5,513 nt of DNA from an uncultured bacterium (GTDB lineage: Bacteria > Planctomycetota > Phycisphaerae > Phycisphaerales > SM1A02): assembly GCA_903861235.1 (NCBI GenBank), contig CAIOTP010000163.1, positions 1-5,513 of the forward strand, read 5' to 3'. Below, piece by piece: positions 1 through 5,307 of this stretch. Each line of letters starts with the position of its first letter. Positions within the stretch are counted from its first letter, which is position 1. A model generated the notes under the pieces. The model worked only from the letters and a program-made list of their open reading frames with translations. It was not told the origin of the DNA and ran no database searches. A program made the position numbers and the translations under genes.

Positions 1-189
1 CACCAGGGTGGGCCGGCCGGCCTTCTCGATCACGTTGGCGATCGTGAAGGTCTTGCCGGTGCCGGTCGCCCCCAGCAGCGTCTGCCAGCGGCGACCCTGC
101 GAGAGTCCGGTGGAGAGCTGCTCGATGGCCGGCGGCTGGTCGCCCATGGGGGTGAAGGGCGACCGGATCTGGAAGGGCCTGCTGGCCAT
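1..189 (-). CDS. uvrB: UvrB, excinuclease ABC subunit B (N-terminal 63 residues, runs off left edge)
   Basis: UvrB is the damage-verifying helicase-like subunit of UvrABC nucleotide excision repair; it acts in the cytoplasm with UvrA and UvrC. The visible translation begins MASRPFQIRSPF, followed by the family hallmark GDQPPAIEQL (about residues 16-25), then LLGATGTGKTFTIANVIEK, which contains the Walker A loop GATGTGKT (about residues 39-46), and RPTLV at the edge. This order and spacing match the UvrB N-terminus closely. The ATG at 187-189 was chosen because it gives the usual short lead to GDQP. No Shine-Dalgarno precedes it: the leader is pyrimidine-rich (CCTTCCTCCTC). An in-frame TTG at 217-219 preceded by GGGA is a weaker alternative that would add ten residues. 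The gene is divergent from the sorting-tail gene at 509. I see no recognisable LexA box. Identity is firm; only the exact start is open. Confidence 0.93.
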   Translation of the reverse strand, partial: MASRPFQIRSPFTPMGDQPPAIEQLSTGLSQGRRWQTLLGATGTGKTFTIANVIEKAGRPTLV

Positions 190-508
190 GAGGAGGAAGG
201 TAGGTCCTGACCCCTTCAACGGTCCCAGGCGTGGAGAGGCGGGCGTGTTTTCTGGTTTTTCCTGCTTGGAGGCCCGTTCATGGAAATTTCGTCGGATTTC
301 GGGGTTCGAAAGTTGACGCGGGTCCGATCCGTGGCACATTGCGCCTCGAGGTGCCCCAACACCTCAGTTTCCCGTTCCTTCCCGTTCTTCCCGTTACTCA
401 AAATTTCGGTTCTACGGCAGAGTGGCTGCTGATGTGACTTGGGTCTTGCGCGACCTGGGCCCACCGGCATGGTTCTCTCTCCCGCAGGATCCCAACGGAG
501 AGTGTCCC
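190..508. promoter_or_regulatory. Divergent intergenic region between uvrB and sorting-tail gene A
   Basis: These 319 nt hold no credible gene and must contain the promoters of both divergent genes. The stretches at 248-300 and 396-412 are visibly less GC-rich than the surroundings (runs such as GTTTTCTGG, GAAATTTCG and CAAAATTTCGG). A possible plus-strand -35 hexamer TTGACG lies at 313-318, but the matching -10 (CACATT at 335-340, 16-nt spacer) fits only three of six consensus positions, so I do not assign it firmly. The notable structured element is the TTCCCGTT repeat cluster at 369-395, listed separately. Just before the gene A start, CGGAG at about 495-499 can serve as ribosome binding site. 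Confidence 0.5.
369..395 (+). repeat. Three phased direct repeats TTCCCGTT
   Basis: TTCCCGTT occurs perfectly at 369-376, 379-386 and 388-395, with start-to-start spacings of 10 and 9 nt, close to one DNA helical turn. Such phasing would put the three copies on nearly the same face of the helix, as in arrays bound by a cooperative regulator. They lie 114-140 nt upstream of the gene A start and about 180 nt upstream of the uvrB start, so either promoter could be the target. Repeat presence is seen directly; the regulatory role is inference. A simple slippage-derived C/T tract is the alternative. Confidence 0.55.
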
Positions 509-1156
509 ATGCTGCGTTCCCCTTCCGCAGTGCTGCTGGCAACCCTGTTCGCCGTTCCCGTCGCCCACGCGGGCGTCACCTGGACGGTGGGCAGCGACGC
601 GAACTACGACTTCTACAACATCCACACCGCGGTGTCCGACACCCGCGTGCAGGACGGCGACTCCATTCGCATCTTCAGCGGTGGCTACCTGGGTTTCGAC
701 TCGGGTGACAAGGCCCTTCGTTTCGAGCCGGGCAACTCGCCGGGAATCGTGGATGTCTTCGGTTCCATGTTCCTCCGCCAGAACTCGGTCATCAACTTCG
801 AGATCGGCGGCTACAACAGCGGTCTTTCGGGTGGCGCTCCCGACTTCGACCAGTTCATCGTGACCGGCAACGTGAACCTGGTGGGAGATCTGGAGATCAC
901 CCTTTTCAACGGCTTCTCCCCCAATCTGGGCGACTCGTGGGCCATCGTCCAGTCGGGCGGCAGCATCGCCTACACGGGCGTCACCACCTTCCCGCAGCTG
1001 GGCAACGGCCTGAGCTGGAACATCCAGGTCGTGGCCGGAAGCAGCGAATTCGGCGGCTCGGGCAGCAGCCTGATCGTCAGCGTGGTGCCCACGCCGGGTG
1101 CCGCGGCCCTGATCGGCCTGGCCGGCCTGATCGGCAGCCGCCGTCGCAGGAACTGA
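509..1156 (+). CDS. Secreted beta-rich protein with PEP-CTERM-like sorting tail (paralogue A)
   Basis: This 215-residue protein is predicted to be exported and processed at the cell surface. Residues 1-20 form a signal peptide (MLRSPSAVLLATLFAVPVAHA), with likely cleavage after AHA. Residues about 35-60 (AVSDTRVQDGDSIRIFSGGY) resemble the first coil of right-handed beta-helix proteins (A...DGD.I.v.sG.Y). Then come FEPGNSPGIVDV and DFDQFIVTGNVNLVGDLEI, the pattern seen in autotransporter-associated and PEP-CTERM beta-strand proteins (PGNSPG, then yDql.V.G...l.G.L). The C-terminus has the tripartite sorting layout: VVPTPG, a hydrophobic stretch AAALIGLAGLIG, then SRRRRN. By family knowledge this tail is recognised by an exosortase-type membrane enzyme, which is not in this window. 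The ATG at 509 was preferred over one at 422 because it opens directly into the signal peptide and has CGGAG about ten nt upstream. No catalytic motif is visible; the function is unknown, perhaps structural or adhesive. Its close paralogue is at 1798-2433. Confidence 0.88.
   Translation: MLRSPSAVLLATLFAVPVAHAGVTWTVGSDANYDFYNIHTAVSDTRVQDGDSIRIFSGGYLGFDSGDKALRFEPGNSPGIVDVFGSMFLRQNSVINFEIGGYNSGLSGGAPDFDQFIVTGNVNLVGDLEITLFNGFSPNLGDSWAIVQSGGSIAYTGVTTFPQLGNGLSWNIQVVAGSSEFGGSGSSLIVSVVPTPGAAALIGLAGLIGSRRRRN
998..1069 (+). repeat. 72-nt identical inverted repeat, left arm (inside paralogue A)
   Basis: Positions 998-1069 are identical, base for base, to the reverse complement of 1882-1953 inside paralogue B. 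The block covers about 24 codons (LGNGLSWN...GSGSS) without one synonymous difference. The next 81 nt toward the stop codon show about 12 differences, and the sequence just upstream diverges at once. A second near-identical block at 794-862 matches the reverse complement of 2089-2157 with three differences in 69 nt. The arms are about 810 bp apart and in convergent genes, so they could pair by recombination and invert the interval. Confidence 0.9.
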
Positions 1157-1166
1157 GCGACTTCAC

Positions 1167-1188
1167 GGCCCCCCTGAGGGGCCTTCTT
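1167..1188 (+). terminator. Short GC hairpin just after gene A
   Basis: GGCCCC (1167-1172), loop CCTGA and GGGGCC (1178-1183) form a six-pair GC-only stem starting 11 nt after the stop codon, followed by TTCTT. It looks like a first, weaker intrinsic terminator ahead of the stronger one at 1205-1241. Confidence 0.55.
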
Positions 1189-1204
1189 GGAACGCAGCAC
1201 GAAT

Positions 1205-1241
1205 CACGCGGCCCCCGGGACGGGGCCGCGTGGTTGTTTTT
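1205..1241 (+). terminator. Strong intrinsic terminator of gene A
   Basis: CACGCGGCCCC (1205-1215) pairs perfectly with GGGGCCGCGTG (1222-1232) across a six-nt loop (CGGGAC), giving an 11-bp stem. GTTGTTTTTC follows, a good U-tract in the plus direction. It lies about 50 nt after the stop codon of gene A and should end that transcript, separating it from the microprotein candidate at 1359. Confidence 0.85.
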
Positions 1242-1358
1242 CGGACCCGAGAGTCGAGGTGTTTTTCCCGAAGTTTCAAGACCTGCGGTCCGTTCGCTTG
1301 CGTGCCGGCGCAGTCGATGGCAGGGTGGCTCGTCCGCCTCTGCAAGGGAGAAATCGTC

Positions 1359-1460
1359 ATGCCTCCGCACGAAGCCAGAACCCGTGTGCTGCCCAACCTG
1401 CTCGTCGCCACCGCCTGCCTCTGTGTGGGCATGCTGCTGGCTCGGGCCATGGGCTTCTGA
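1359..1460 (+). CDS. Candidate 33-residue single-pass membrane microprotein
   Basis: The translation is a short charged head MPPHEARTR, then the hydrophobic segment VLPNLLVATACLCVGMLLA (about residues 10-28), then RAMGF. That is the shape of a small inner-membrane protein with a positively charged, probably cytoplasmic N-terminus. Support for it being real: a good ribosome binding site AAGGGAG at 1344-1350, eight nt before the ATG, and its own transcription window after the gene A terminator. Against it: it is very short, I recognise no family, and I cannot place a promoter with confidence in 1242-1343. Upstream in-frame extension to 1230 is possible but would read through the terminator stem and lacks a ribosome site. 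The two cysteines (residues 20 and 22) lie inside the membrane segment. A leader peptide or a chance ORF are alternatives. Confidence 0.5.
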   Translation: MPPHEARTRVLPNLLVATACLCVGMLLARAMGF

Positions 1461-1500
1461 ACGGAACCCACGGACATTCCTTGATCCCGGGGAGGGCGCG

Positions 1501-1536
1501 AAAGAAACGACCCCCGAGGTTGTGCCTCGAGGGTCG
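1501..1536 (-). terminator. Minus-strand terminator-like hairpin
   Basis: Read on the minus strand, CGACCC-T-CGAGG, loop CACAA and CCTCG-G-GGGTCG form a 12-pair stem with one G-U pair, followed by TTTCTTT (1507-1501). On the plus strand the same position is a C-A mismatch and no T-run follows, so the minus direction is favoured. It lies about 155 nt beyond the terminator of paralogue B, so it either backs that up or ends a separate short minus-strand transcript. Confidence 0.6.
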
Positions 1537-1680
1537 CCTGGAATGCCGTCATCGCGTCCGAAAGGGAACGGACGACGGTTTGCGCCTGAGTTGACTCTTC
1601 CCTCACTCTCCAGAACGCAAGGCGAGGCGGTGTTCCCTCAGGCGTCTCCGAATTTTTCCGCCGTTCGAAGGTCGGTCACC
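1501..1680 (-). ncRNA. Possible structured minus-strand small RNA
   Basis: This stretch holds no credible ORF with a ribosome site on either strand. It is bounded upstream (minus direction) by the terminator at 1681-1722 and ends in the terminator-like hairpin at 1501-1536. Inside is a second hairpin: CGTCCG (1555-1560) pairs with CGGACG (1569-1574), with an outer CCGT (1546-1549) / ACGG (1575-1578) pairing beyond a bulge. A self-contained transcript of up to about 180 nt would fit, but no convincing promoter is visible. It matches no RNA family I recognise. Read-through product of paralogue B or plain spacer DNA are the alternatives. Confidence 0.25.
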
Positions 1681-1722
1681 GGAAAAAGAAGCACGACCCC
1701 GCTGCTGGAAGCGGGGTCGTGC
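1681..1722 (-). terminator. Strong intrinsic terminator of gene B
   Basis: GCACGACCCCGC (1691-1702) pairs perfectly with GCGGGGTCGTGC (1711-1722), a 12-bp stem with an eight-nt loop. In the minus direction it is followed by TTCTTTTTCC (1690-1681). It sits 75 nt beyond the stop codon of paralogue B and is a textbook intrinsic terminator for that gene. Confidence 0.88.
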
Positions 1723-1797
1723 GTTGCGACAGGTCCGGCCTGAGGCCTGCTGGAAAGGCCCGGAAGGCCGATCCCGTCGCTGGCTTGGGGGTTCGTT

Positions 1798-2433
1798 TCA
1801 GCGGCGACGACGGCTGCCGACAAGGCCGGCCAGGCCGATCAGGGCCGCGGCGCCGGGAGCGGGCACCACGCTGGCGACCAAGCTGCTGCCCGAGCCGCCG
1901 AATTCGCTGCTTCCGGCCACGACCTGGATGTTCCAGCTCAGGCCGTTGCCCAGGGAGGGGAGGTCGGTGAGGCCGGAGAAGGTGATGGAGCCCGAGGTCT
2001 GAATCAGCGTCCAGGAATCGCCGAAGTTCGGGCTGAGGTCGTTGATCAACCGGATGCCCAGGCGACCCTCGAAGAGCATGTTGCCGTCCACGATGAATTG
2101 GTCGAAGTCGGGGGCGCCACCCGAAAGGCCGCTGTTGTAGCCGCCGATCTCGAAGTTCACCTGGGATGCGGTCCGCACACGGACCGGGCCGGTGAAGTTG
2201 ACGATGCCGGGTGAATTGCCGGGCTCGATGGTCAGGCTGAGATCGCCGGTGTCGAAGCCGCCGTAGGTTCCGGAGAGCACGCGGAGCGTGTCTCCGTTGC
2301 GGATCCGCTGATCCAGCAGAGCGGCGGCGATCGAGTCGAAGTCGCCCTCACCATTGCTGACGACCCACAGGTCGGCGGCAGCAGGAGCGGCGAACGAGGC
2401 GGCGAGAACGACGACGGGAAGCGAACGGGACAT
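1798..2433 (-). CDS. Secreted beta-rich protein with PEP-CTERM-like sorting tail (paralogue B)
   Basis: This 211-residue protein has the same plan as paralogue A. A signal peptide covers residues 1-20 (MSRSLPVVVLAASFAAPAAA), with likely cleavage after AAA. A beta-helix-like opening follows (AALLDQRIRNGDTLRVLSGTY), then IEPGNSPGIVNFTG, the block NFEIGGYNSGLSGGAPDFDQ shared exactly with A, and the sorting tail VVPAPG, AAALIGLAGLVG, SRRRR. Family knowledge suggests export, processing by an exosortase-type enzyme and surface retention. No catalytic residues are evident. The ATG at 2431-2433 is supported by CGGAG about seven nt upstream and by immediate entry into the signal peptide. The gene is convergent with A and has a structured leader (2459-2489) that A lacks. 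The N-terminal halves differ much more than the C-terminal halves, as expected for a duplicate whose exposed part diverged or whose 3' part is gene-converted. Confidence 0.88.
   Translation of the reverse strand: MSRSLPVVVLAASFAAPAAADLWVVSNGEGDFDSIAAALLDQRIRNGDTLRVLSGTYGGFDTGDLSLTIEPGNSPGIVNFTGPVRVRTASQVNFEIGGYNSGLSGGAPDFDQFIVDGNMLFEGRLGIRLINDLSPNFGDSWTLIQTSGSITFSGLTDLPSLGNGLSWNIQVVAGSSEFGGSGSSLVASVVPAPGAAALIGLAGLVGSRRRR
1882..1953 (-). repeat. 72-nt identical inverted repeat, right arm (inside paralogue B)
   Basis: This is the reverse-complement partner of 998-1069, identical over all 72 positions. It encodes the same stretch just before the sorting tail in paralogue B. Confidence 0.9.
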
Positions 2434-2458
2434 GGGGAACTCCGACAGGGGGGGAAAC

Positions 2459-2489
2459 TGTCAGTCCGTCTCCAGCAGACGTCCTGACA
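2459..2489 (-). promoter_or_regulatory. 5'-leader RNA hairpin with tandem G-A mismatches, upstream of gene B
   Basis: On the minus strand the RNA would read UGUCAG-GA-CGUCU, loop GCUGG, AGACG-GA-CUGACA. It has six outer and five inner Watson-Crick pairs around a symmetric GA/GA internal loop that can form tandem sheared G-A pairs. The whole element is 31 nt and perfectly symmetric outside the loop. Its 3' end lies 25 nt before the gene B start codon, just upstream of the ribosome site, a position suited to a protein-binding or translation-control element. It matches no riboswitch class I recognise. Confidence 0.5.
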
Positions 2490-2580
2490 CCCTGAGAAAC
2501 GAAAAGCGAGGTCGCCGCCCCTCATGACAAAGCAAAATTTCTTCACGCCGCCGGGATGGCGGTGGAAGAGAACAATGGCC

Positions 2581-2604
2581 AATAACAACGCCACAAAGGC
2601 GTTG
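2581..2604 (-). terminator. Weak candidate terminator of the ABC operon
   Basis: CAACGCC (2604-2598), loop TTTGT and GGCGTTG (2592-2586) form a seven-pair stem on the minus strand followed by TTATT. It lies about 100 nt beyond the permease stop. The T-tract is poor, so this is only a possible terminator. Confidence 0.35.
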
Positions 2605-2702
2605 AAAATGGCAGTCTGAACCTCCCTCGAAAACATGAACGCAAACCAGCGTCAAGGCCCATCACGGAATCGCGTGTGATTCCAGATTCCCGCCGGACCG
2701 AA

Positions 2703-5307
2703 TCAGGCGGGGTTGGAGAGCAGTTCCCGGGGGGACTGGCGGACCAGACCCCGAACCGTCGGCCAAGCCGCCGCCCAGGCAAGCAGCCCGACCATGACGC
2801 ATCCGGCGAGCCACGCCCAGAGGGGGAACACGGCGGCCAGCTTCAATCCCGCCAGATCCGCAAAGAGAACGCGTCCAGCCCAGGCCAACTCCCACCCCAG
2901 TCCCGTGCCCGCGAGCATGGCGGTGATCGCCACCACGCCAGCTTCGGCCAGGATGAGCCCCACCACGGGACCGCGTGCCGATCCGATGGCCCGGAGCACG
3001 CCCAGTTCGCCGCGGCGGCCCTGCACCTGCGCCGCGATCACGCTCCCCACCCCAAGCGAGGCGACCAGCAGGGCCGCGAAGGCCACGGCACCGCTCACGC
3101 CCAGAATGAGGCGGCCCACATCGTCGATCGCTGCGCGGATGGCGCGGCCGCTGGCGAACAGCGCGCCCGGCGCCGCCGCGGCCACCCGGTCGGCCATCGC
3201 GTCGTCGGACAGCTCGACATCCGGCACCAGATCCATCTGCATGAGCACCGCCTCGCGCGAGCCGAAGTGCCTGCCCACCGTGGCCAGGTCCAGAAAGACG
3301 CAGCTCATGGCGTGCTCCATGTAGATGCTGCGGATGCCGAAGACCTGGGTGGCGATGTCCAGTCCGGCGCTGCGAACCACGCCCACGATCTCGAACTGGG
3401 CCCGGGACCGCGGCGCGATCAGCTCGATGGTCTCGCCCACTTCCAGTCCGCGGGCGGTCAGGAACTGCTCCGCCACCAGCGCGCCTCGGCCGTCGCGCAA
3501 CTTGGGGAGGGCGGATTCGGGGGTGCCCTGGATCCACTCCAGTCGGTTCATGGCCAGAAAGGCGTCCGGTTCGAAGCCCACGCAGATCACTCCCGGTGGC
3601 GCCACGGCCTGGATGCCCAGGCCGGCTTCGCCTCCCACGCGGAGCGGCAGGTACCCCACGGCCGCCGCACGCCGCACGCCGGGCAGTTCTCGCAGGGCGG
3701 CCTGCTCCTGCACCGAGAGCCCGCTCACCTTCATGGCGAAGGCGTCGCCGAATCGGATGCGGGAGCGGATCTCGCCCAGCATGCCCTCGCCGTGACTCCA
3801 GGTGGTCACGAGCACGCTCAGGCCCATCATCAGGGCCCCGGCGGTCAGTCCCAACCGATAGGGAGCCCGCGCCACGCTGCCGCGGAGGAGCCCGGGCGGC
3901 AGTCGCAGGAGCCGCGACGCCGGCGCCGACACCGTGGCGGAGACCAGCCGCAGCAGCGGGACGCACAGCAGGAACCAGCCCGCATGCGCGCAAGCCAGTC
4001 CAAGCAGCGCATGCAGCCAGAACTTCCGCTGCGGATCCGCGACCTGCGTCACGATCACCGCCTCCACGGCGGCCAGCACCGCGCCGGCGGCCAGACAGAT
4101 CCAGGGACCGTGGCGTGCCGGTGGCCGCGAACGGCTTCGAAGCGCCGCCAGAGGCTGCGTGGAAGCGGCCTGCCAGGCGGGAAGGGCCGAGCCCAGAAGG
4201 CCGCTGGCCAGCGAAGCGCCCAACGCCAGAAGGACGCCCTCGCCGGAGGGCACCAGGCCCAGCGGAAGGCTGCTCTGGAACCACCAGGCCACCGTCGCCG
4301 CGCCTGCCAGGCCCAGCGGCACACCGGCCGCGGCGGCACCGGCGCTGAGCGCCGCACCGGCCAGCAGCGGTCCCGCGAAGAGCTGCCCGCGCGAGGCTCC
4401 CAGGCACCGCAGCAACGCCAGTTCTCGGCCCAGCTCGCCCACCGAGGTGGTCATGCCCACACCCACGATGAAGGCGCCGGCGAGCACCGCGATGGAGCAG
4501 GCCAGCAGGAAGCCCAGTCGTGCGGCACCCACCTGGCGGTCCATGCCGCTGGTGGCCATCTCCGCCGGCTCGAGCAGCAGCCCCTCGGGCACGAGCGACG
4601 ATCGCTCGCTGCACCACCGCGCAGTGTCCGTTCCGGGCACCAGCACGATGGAGACCTGGGTGAGCAGACCTGGGCGGTCGGACATCTGCGCCAGAAGTGC
4701 TCGGTCCACCTCCACGGCGGCTCGCTGCAGGGCCCCCAAAAGAGGCCGGTCCATGATGCCGCTCACGGTCAGGTCCACCGGTTCGCCCAGCCGCGTGATC
4801 CGCACCCGATCGCCCACGCCCACCGCCAGGTTGGCGGCCGAAAGGGGGATCGAGCACGATCTCCTGCGAGGATGCCCTGGGTCTGCCCTGACGCAGCGGC
4901 GCGCCCCGGAGCCTGGGTTCGTCGCACGGATCCACACCGCGGGCCTGGGCGGTGGTCCTGCGGATGCGGCCCTGCCCGTCGGTGCCGGCGTCGGCGCGGA
5001 TCAGCGTGAGCGAGCCGGTGAGCCGTCCCTGGACCGCCTGCACCCCGGGCCAGCCGCGGATCTCCTGCAGGATGGCGTCGTCGAAGGGCGCACCGGTCTG
5101 CTGCACCAGTCGTGCGTCCACCGAGCCCAGCAGGCGCTCCAGCCTCGCCTCCAGGTTCACCTGGGCGGTCCGCATGCCGCTGCTGACCGCGGTCACCAGC
5201 GCGGAGGCGAGCGCCACGGCCACCGCCAGCAGCAGGGACCTAGACCGCCGCGCGGAGAGTGTCCGACAGGCGAAGCGCCAGCTGGGACGGATCCAGGCCG
5301 TCGACAT
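2703..5307 (-). CDS. FtsX-family ABC transporter permease, interrupted by a +1 frameshift
   Basis: This is the membrane subunit of an ABC machine of the MacB/LolCE/YbbP type, which moves lipid-linked or peptide substrates across or out of the inner membrane by mechanical coupling. The reading frame starts at 5307 and holds to the codons EIVLDP (residues 149-154). It continues from 4847 in another frame with LSAANLAVGVGDRV. Removing one C from the C5 run at 4844-4848 restores 867 residues. Restored layout: helix 1 (about 25-43), a first periplasmic domain, FtsX domain one (about 264-375, with ELALLRCLGASRGQL after the first helix), helices near 402-420 and 430-456, a helix near 480-500, a second periplasmic domain, and FtsX domain two (about 730-867, with ELGVLRAIGSARG). 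That is ten helices. The start has GGGAG five nt upstream and lies inside the ATPase gene, overlapping it by 68 nt. A sequencing error, a true mutation or programmed slippage could each explain the shift. The substrate is unknown. Confidence 0.87.
4844..4848 (-). other. Frameshift site: C5 run in the permease gene
   Basis: In the coding sense the sequence is CTC GAT CCC CCT TTC. Upstream of it, the frame from 5307 gives family-like sequence (ARGVDP...SQEIVLD). Downstream, family-like sequence (PLSAANLAVGVGDRV) appears only in the +1 frame. Slippage of tRNA-Pro from CCC to the overlapping CCC would give exactly D-P-L-S. The unshifted frame stays open for about 2.2 kb by GC-rich chance and gives an Arg/Gly-rich product with no permease character. 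Confidence 0.85.

Larger units (their letters stand above)
2434..2702 (-). promoter_or_regulatory. Leader and promoter region of gene B / 3' region of the ABC permease
   Basis: These 269 nt separate the permease stop from the gene B start, both on the minus strand. The part at 2520-2640 is clearly less GC-rich than the flanks and probably holds the gene B promoter, but no convincing -35/-10 pair stands out. Structured parts are the hairpin at 2459-2489 and the weak stem at 2586-2604, listed separately, plus a six-pair stem GGAATC/GATTCC at 2666-2683 just beyond the permease stop. A minus-strand reading frame beginning at 2636 (MFSREVQTAIF...) has a hydrophobic patch but no ribosome site and runs into gene B out of frame, so I do not call it. 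Confidence 0.4.

Noticed and set aside
296..325. tRNA T-arm-like GGTTCGAAA
   Set aside because: No matching acceptor, anticodon or T-stem pairing surrounds it.
422..508. 29-residue N-terminal extension of gene A from an upstream ATG
   Set aside because: The extension would bury the signal peptide behind a polar segment and has no ribosome site; the ATG at 509 has both.
937..1743. 268-codon plus-strand frame running through the gene A end and both hairpins
   Set aside because: It is an out-of-frame shadow of gene A extended by chance through terminators, with no ribosome site.
998..1953. Inverted repeat as the ends of an insertion sequence or transposon
   Set aside because: The repeats lie inside two paralogous coding regions; there is no transposase, no target duplication, and the identity tracks codons, so gene duplication explains it.
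2232..2636. Minus-strand reading frame MFSREVQTAIF... with a hydrophobic patch
   Set aside because: It lacks a ribosome site, overlaps 200 nt of gene B out of frame, and turns into low-complexity sequence there. The patch probably reflects a promoter region with low GC.
2662..4843. Continuation of the 5307 frame down to 2662 as an 881-residue protein
   Set aside because: After the C5 run the translation becomes Arg/Gly-rich without membrane helices, while the +1 frame carries both FtsX domains. The open frame is a composition artefact.
2676..5009. Very long plus-strand open frame (777 codons) opposite the permease, and further long ones at 3934-5385 and 3596-4348
   Set aside because: They are antisense to convincing permease sequence, have low-complexity His/Gln/Arg/Ala-rich translations, and are expected by chance opposite GC-rich coding DNA.
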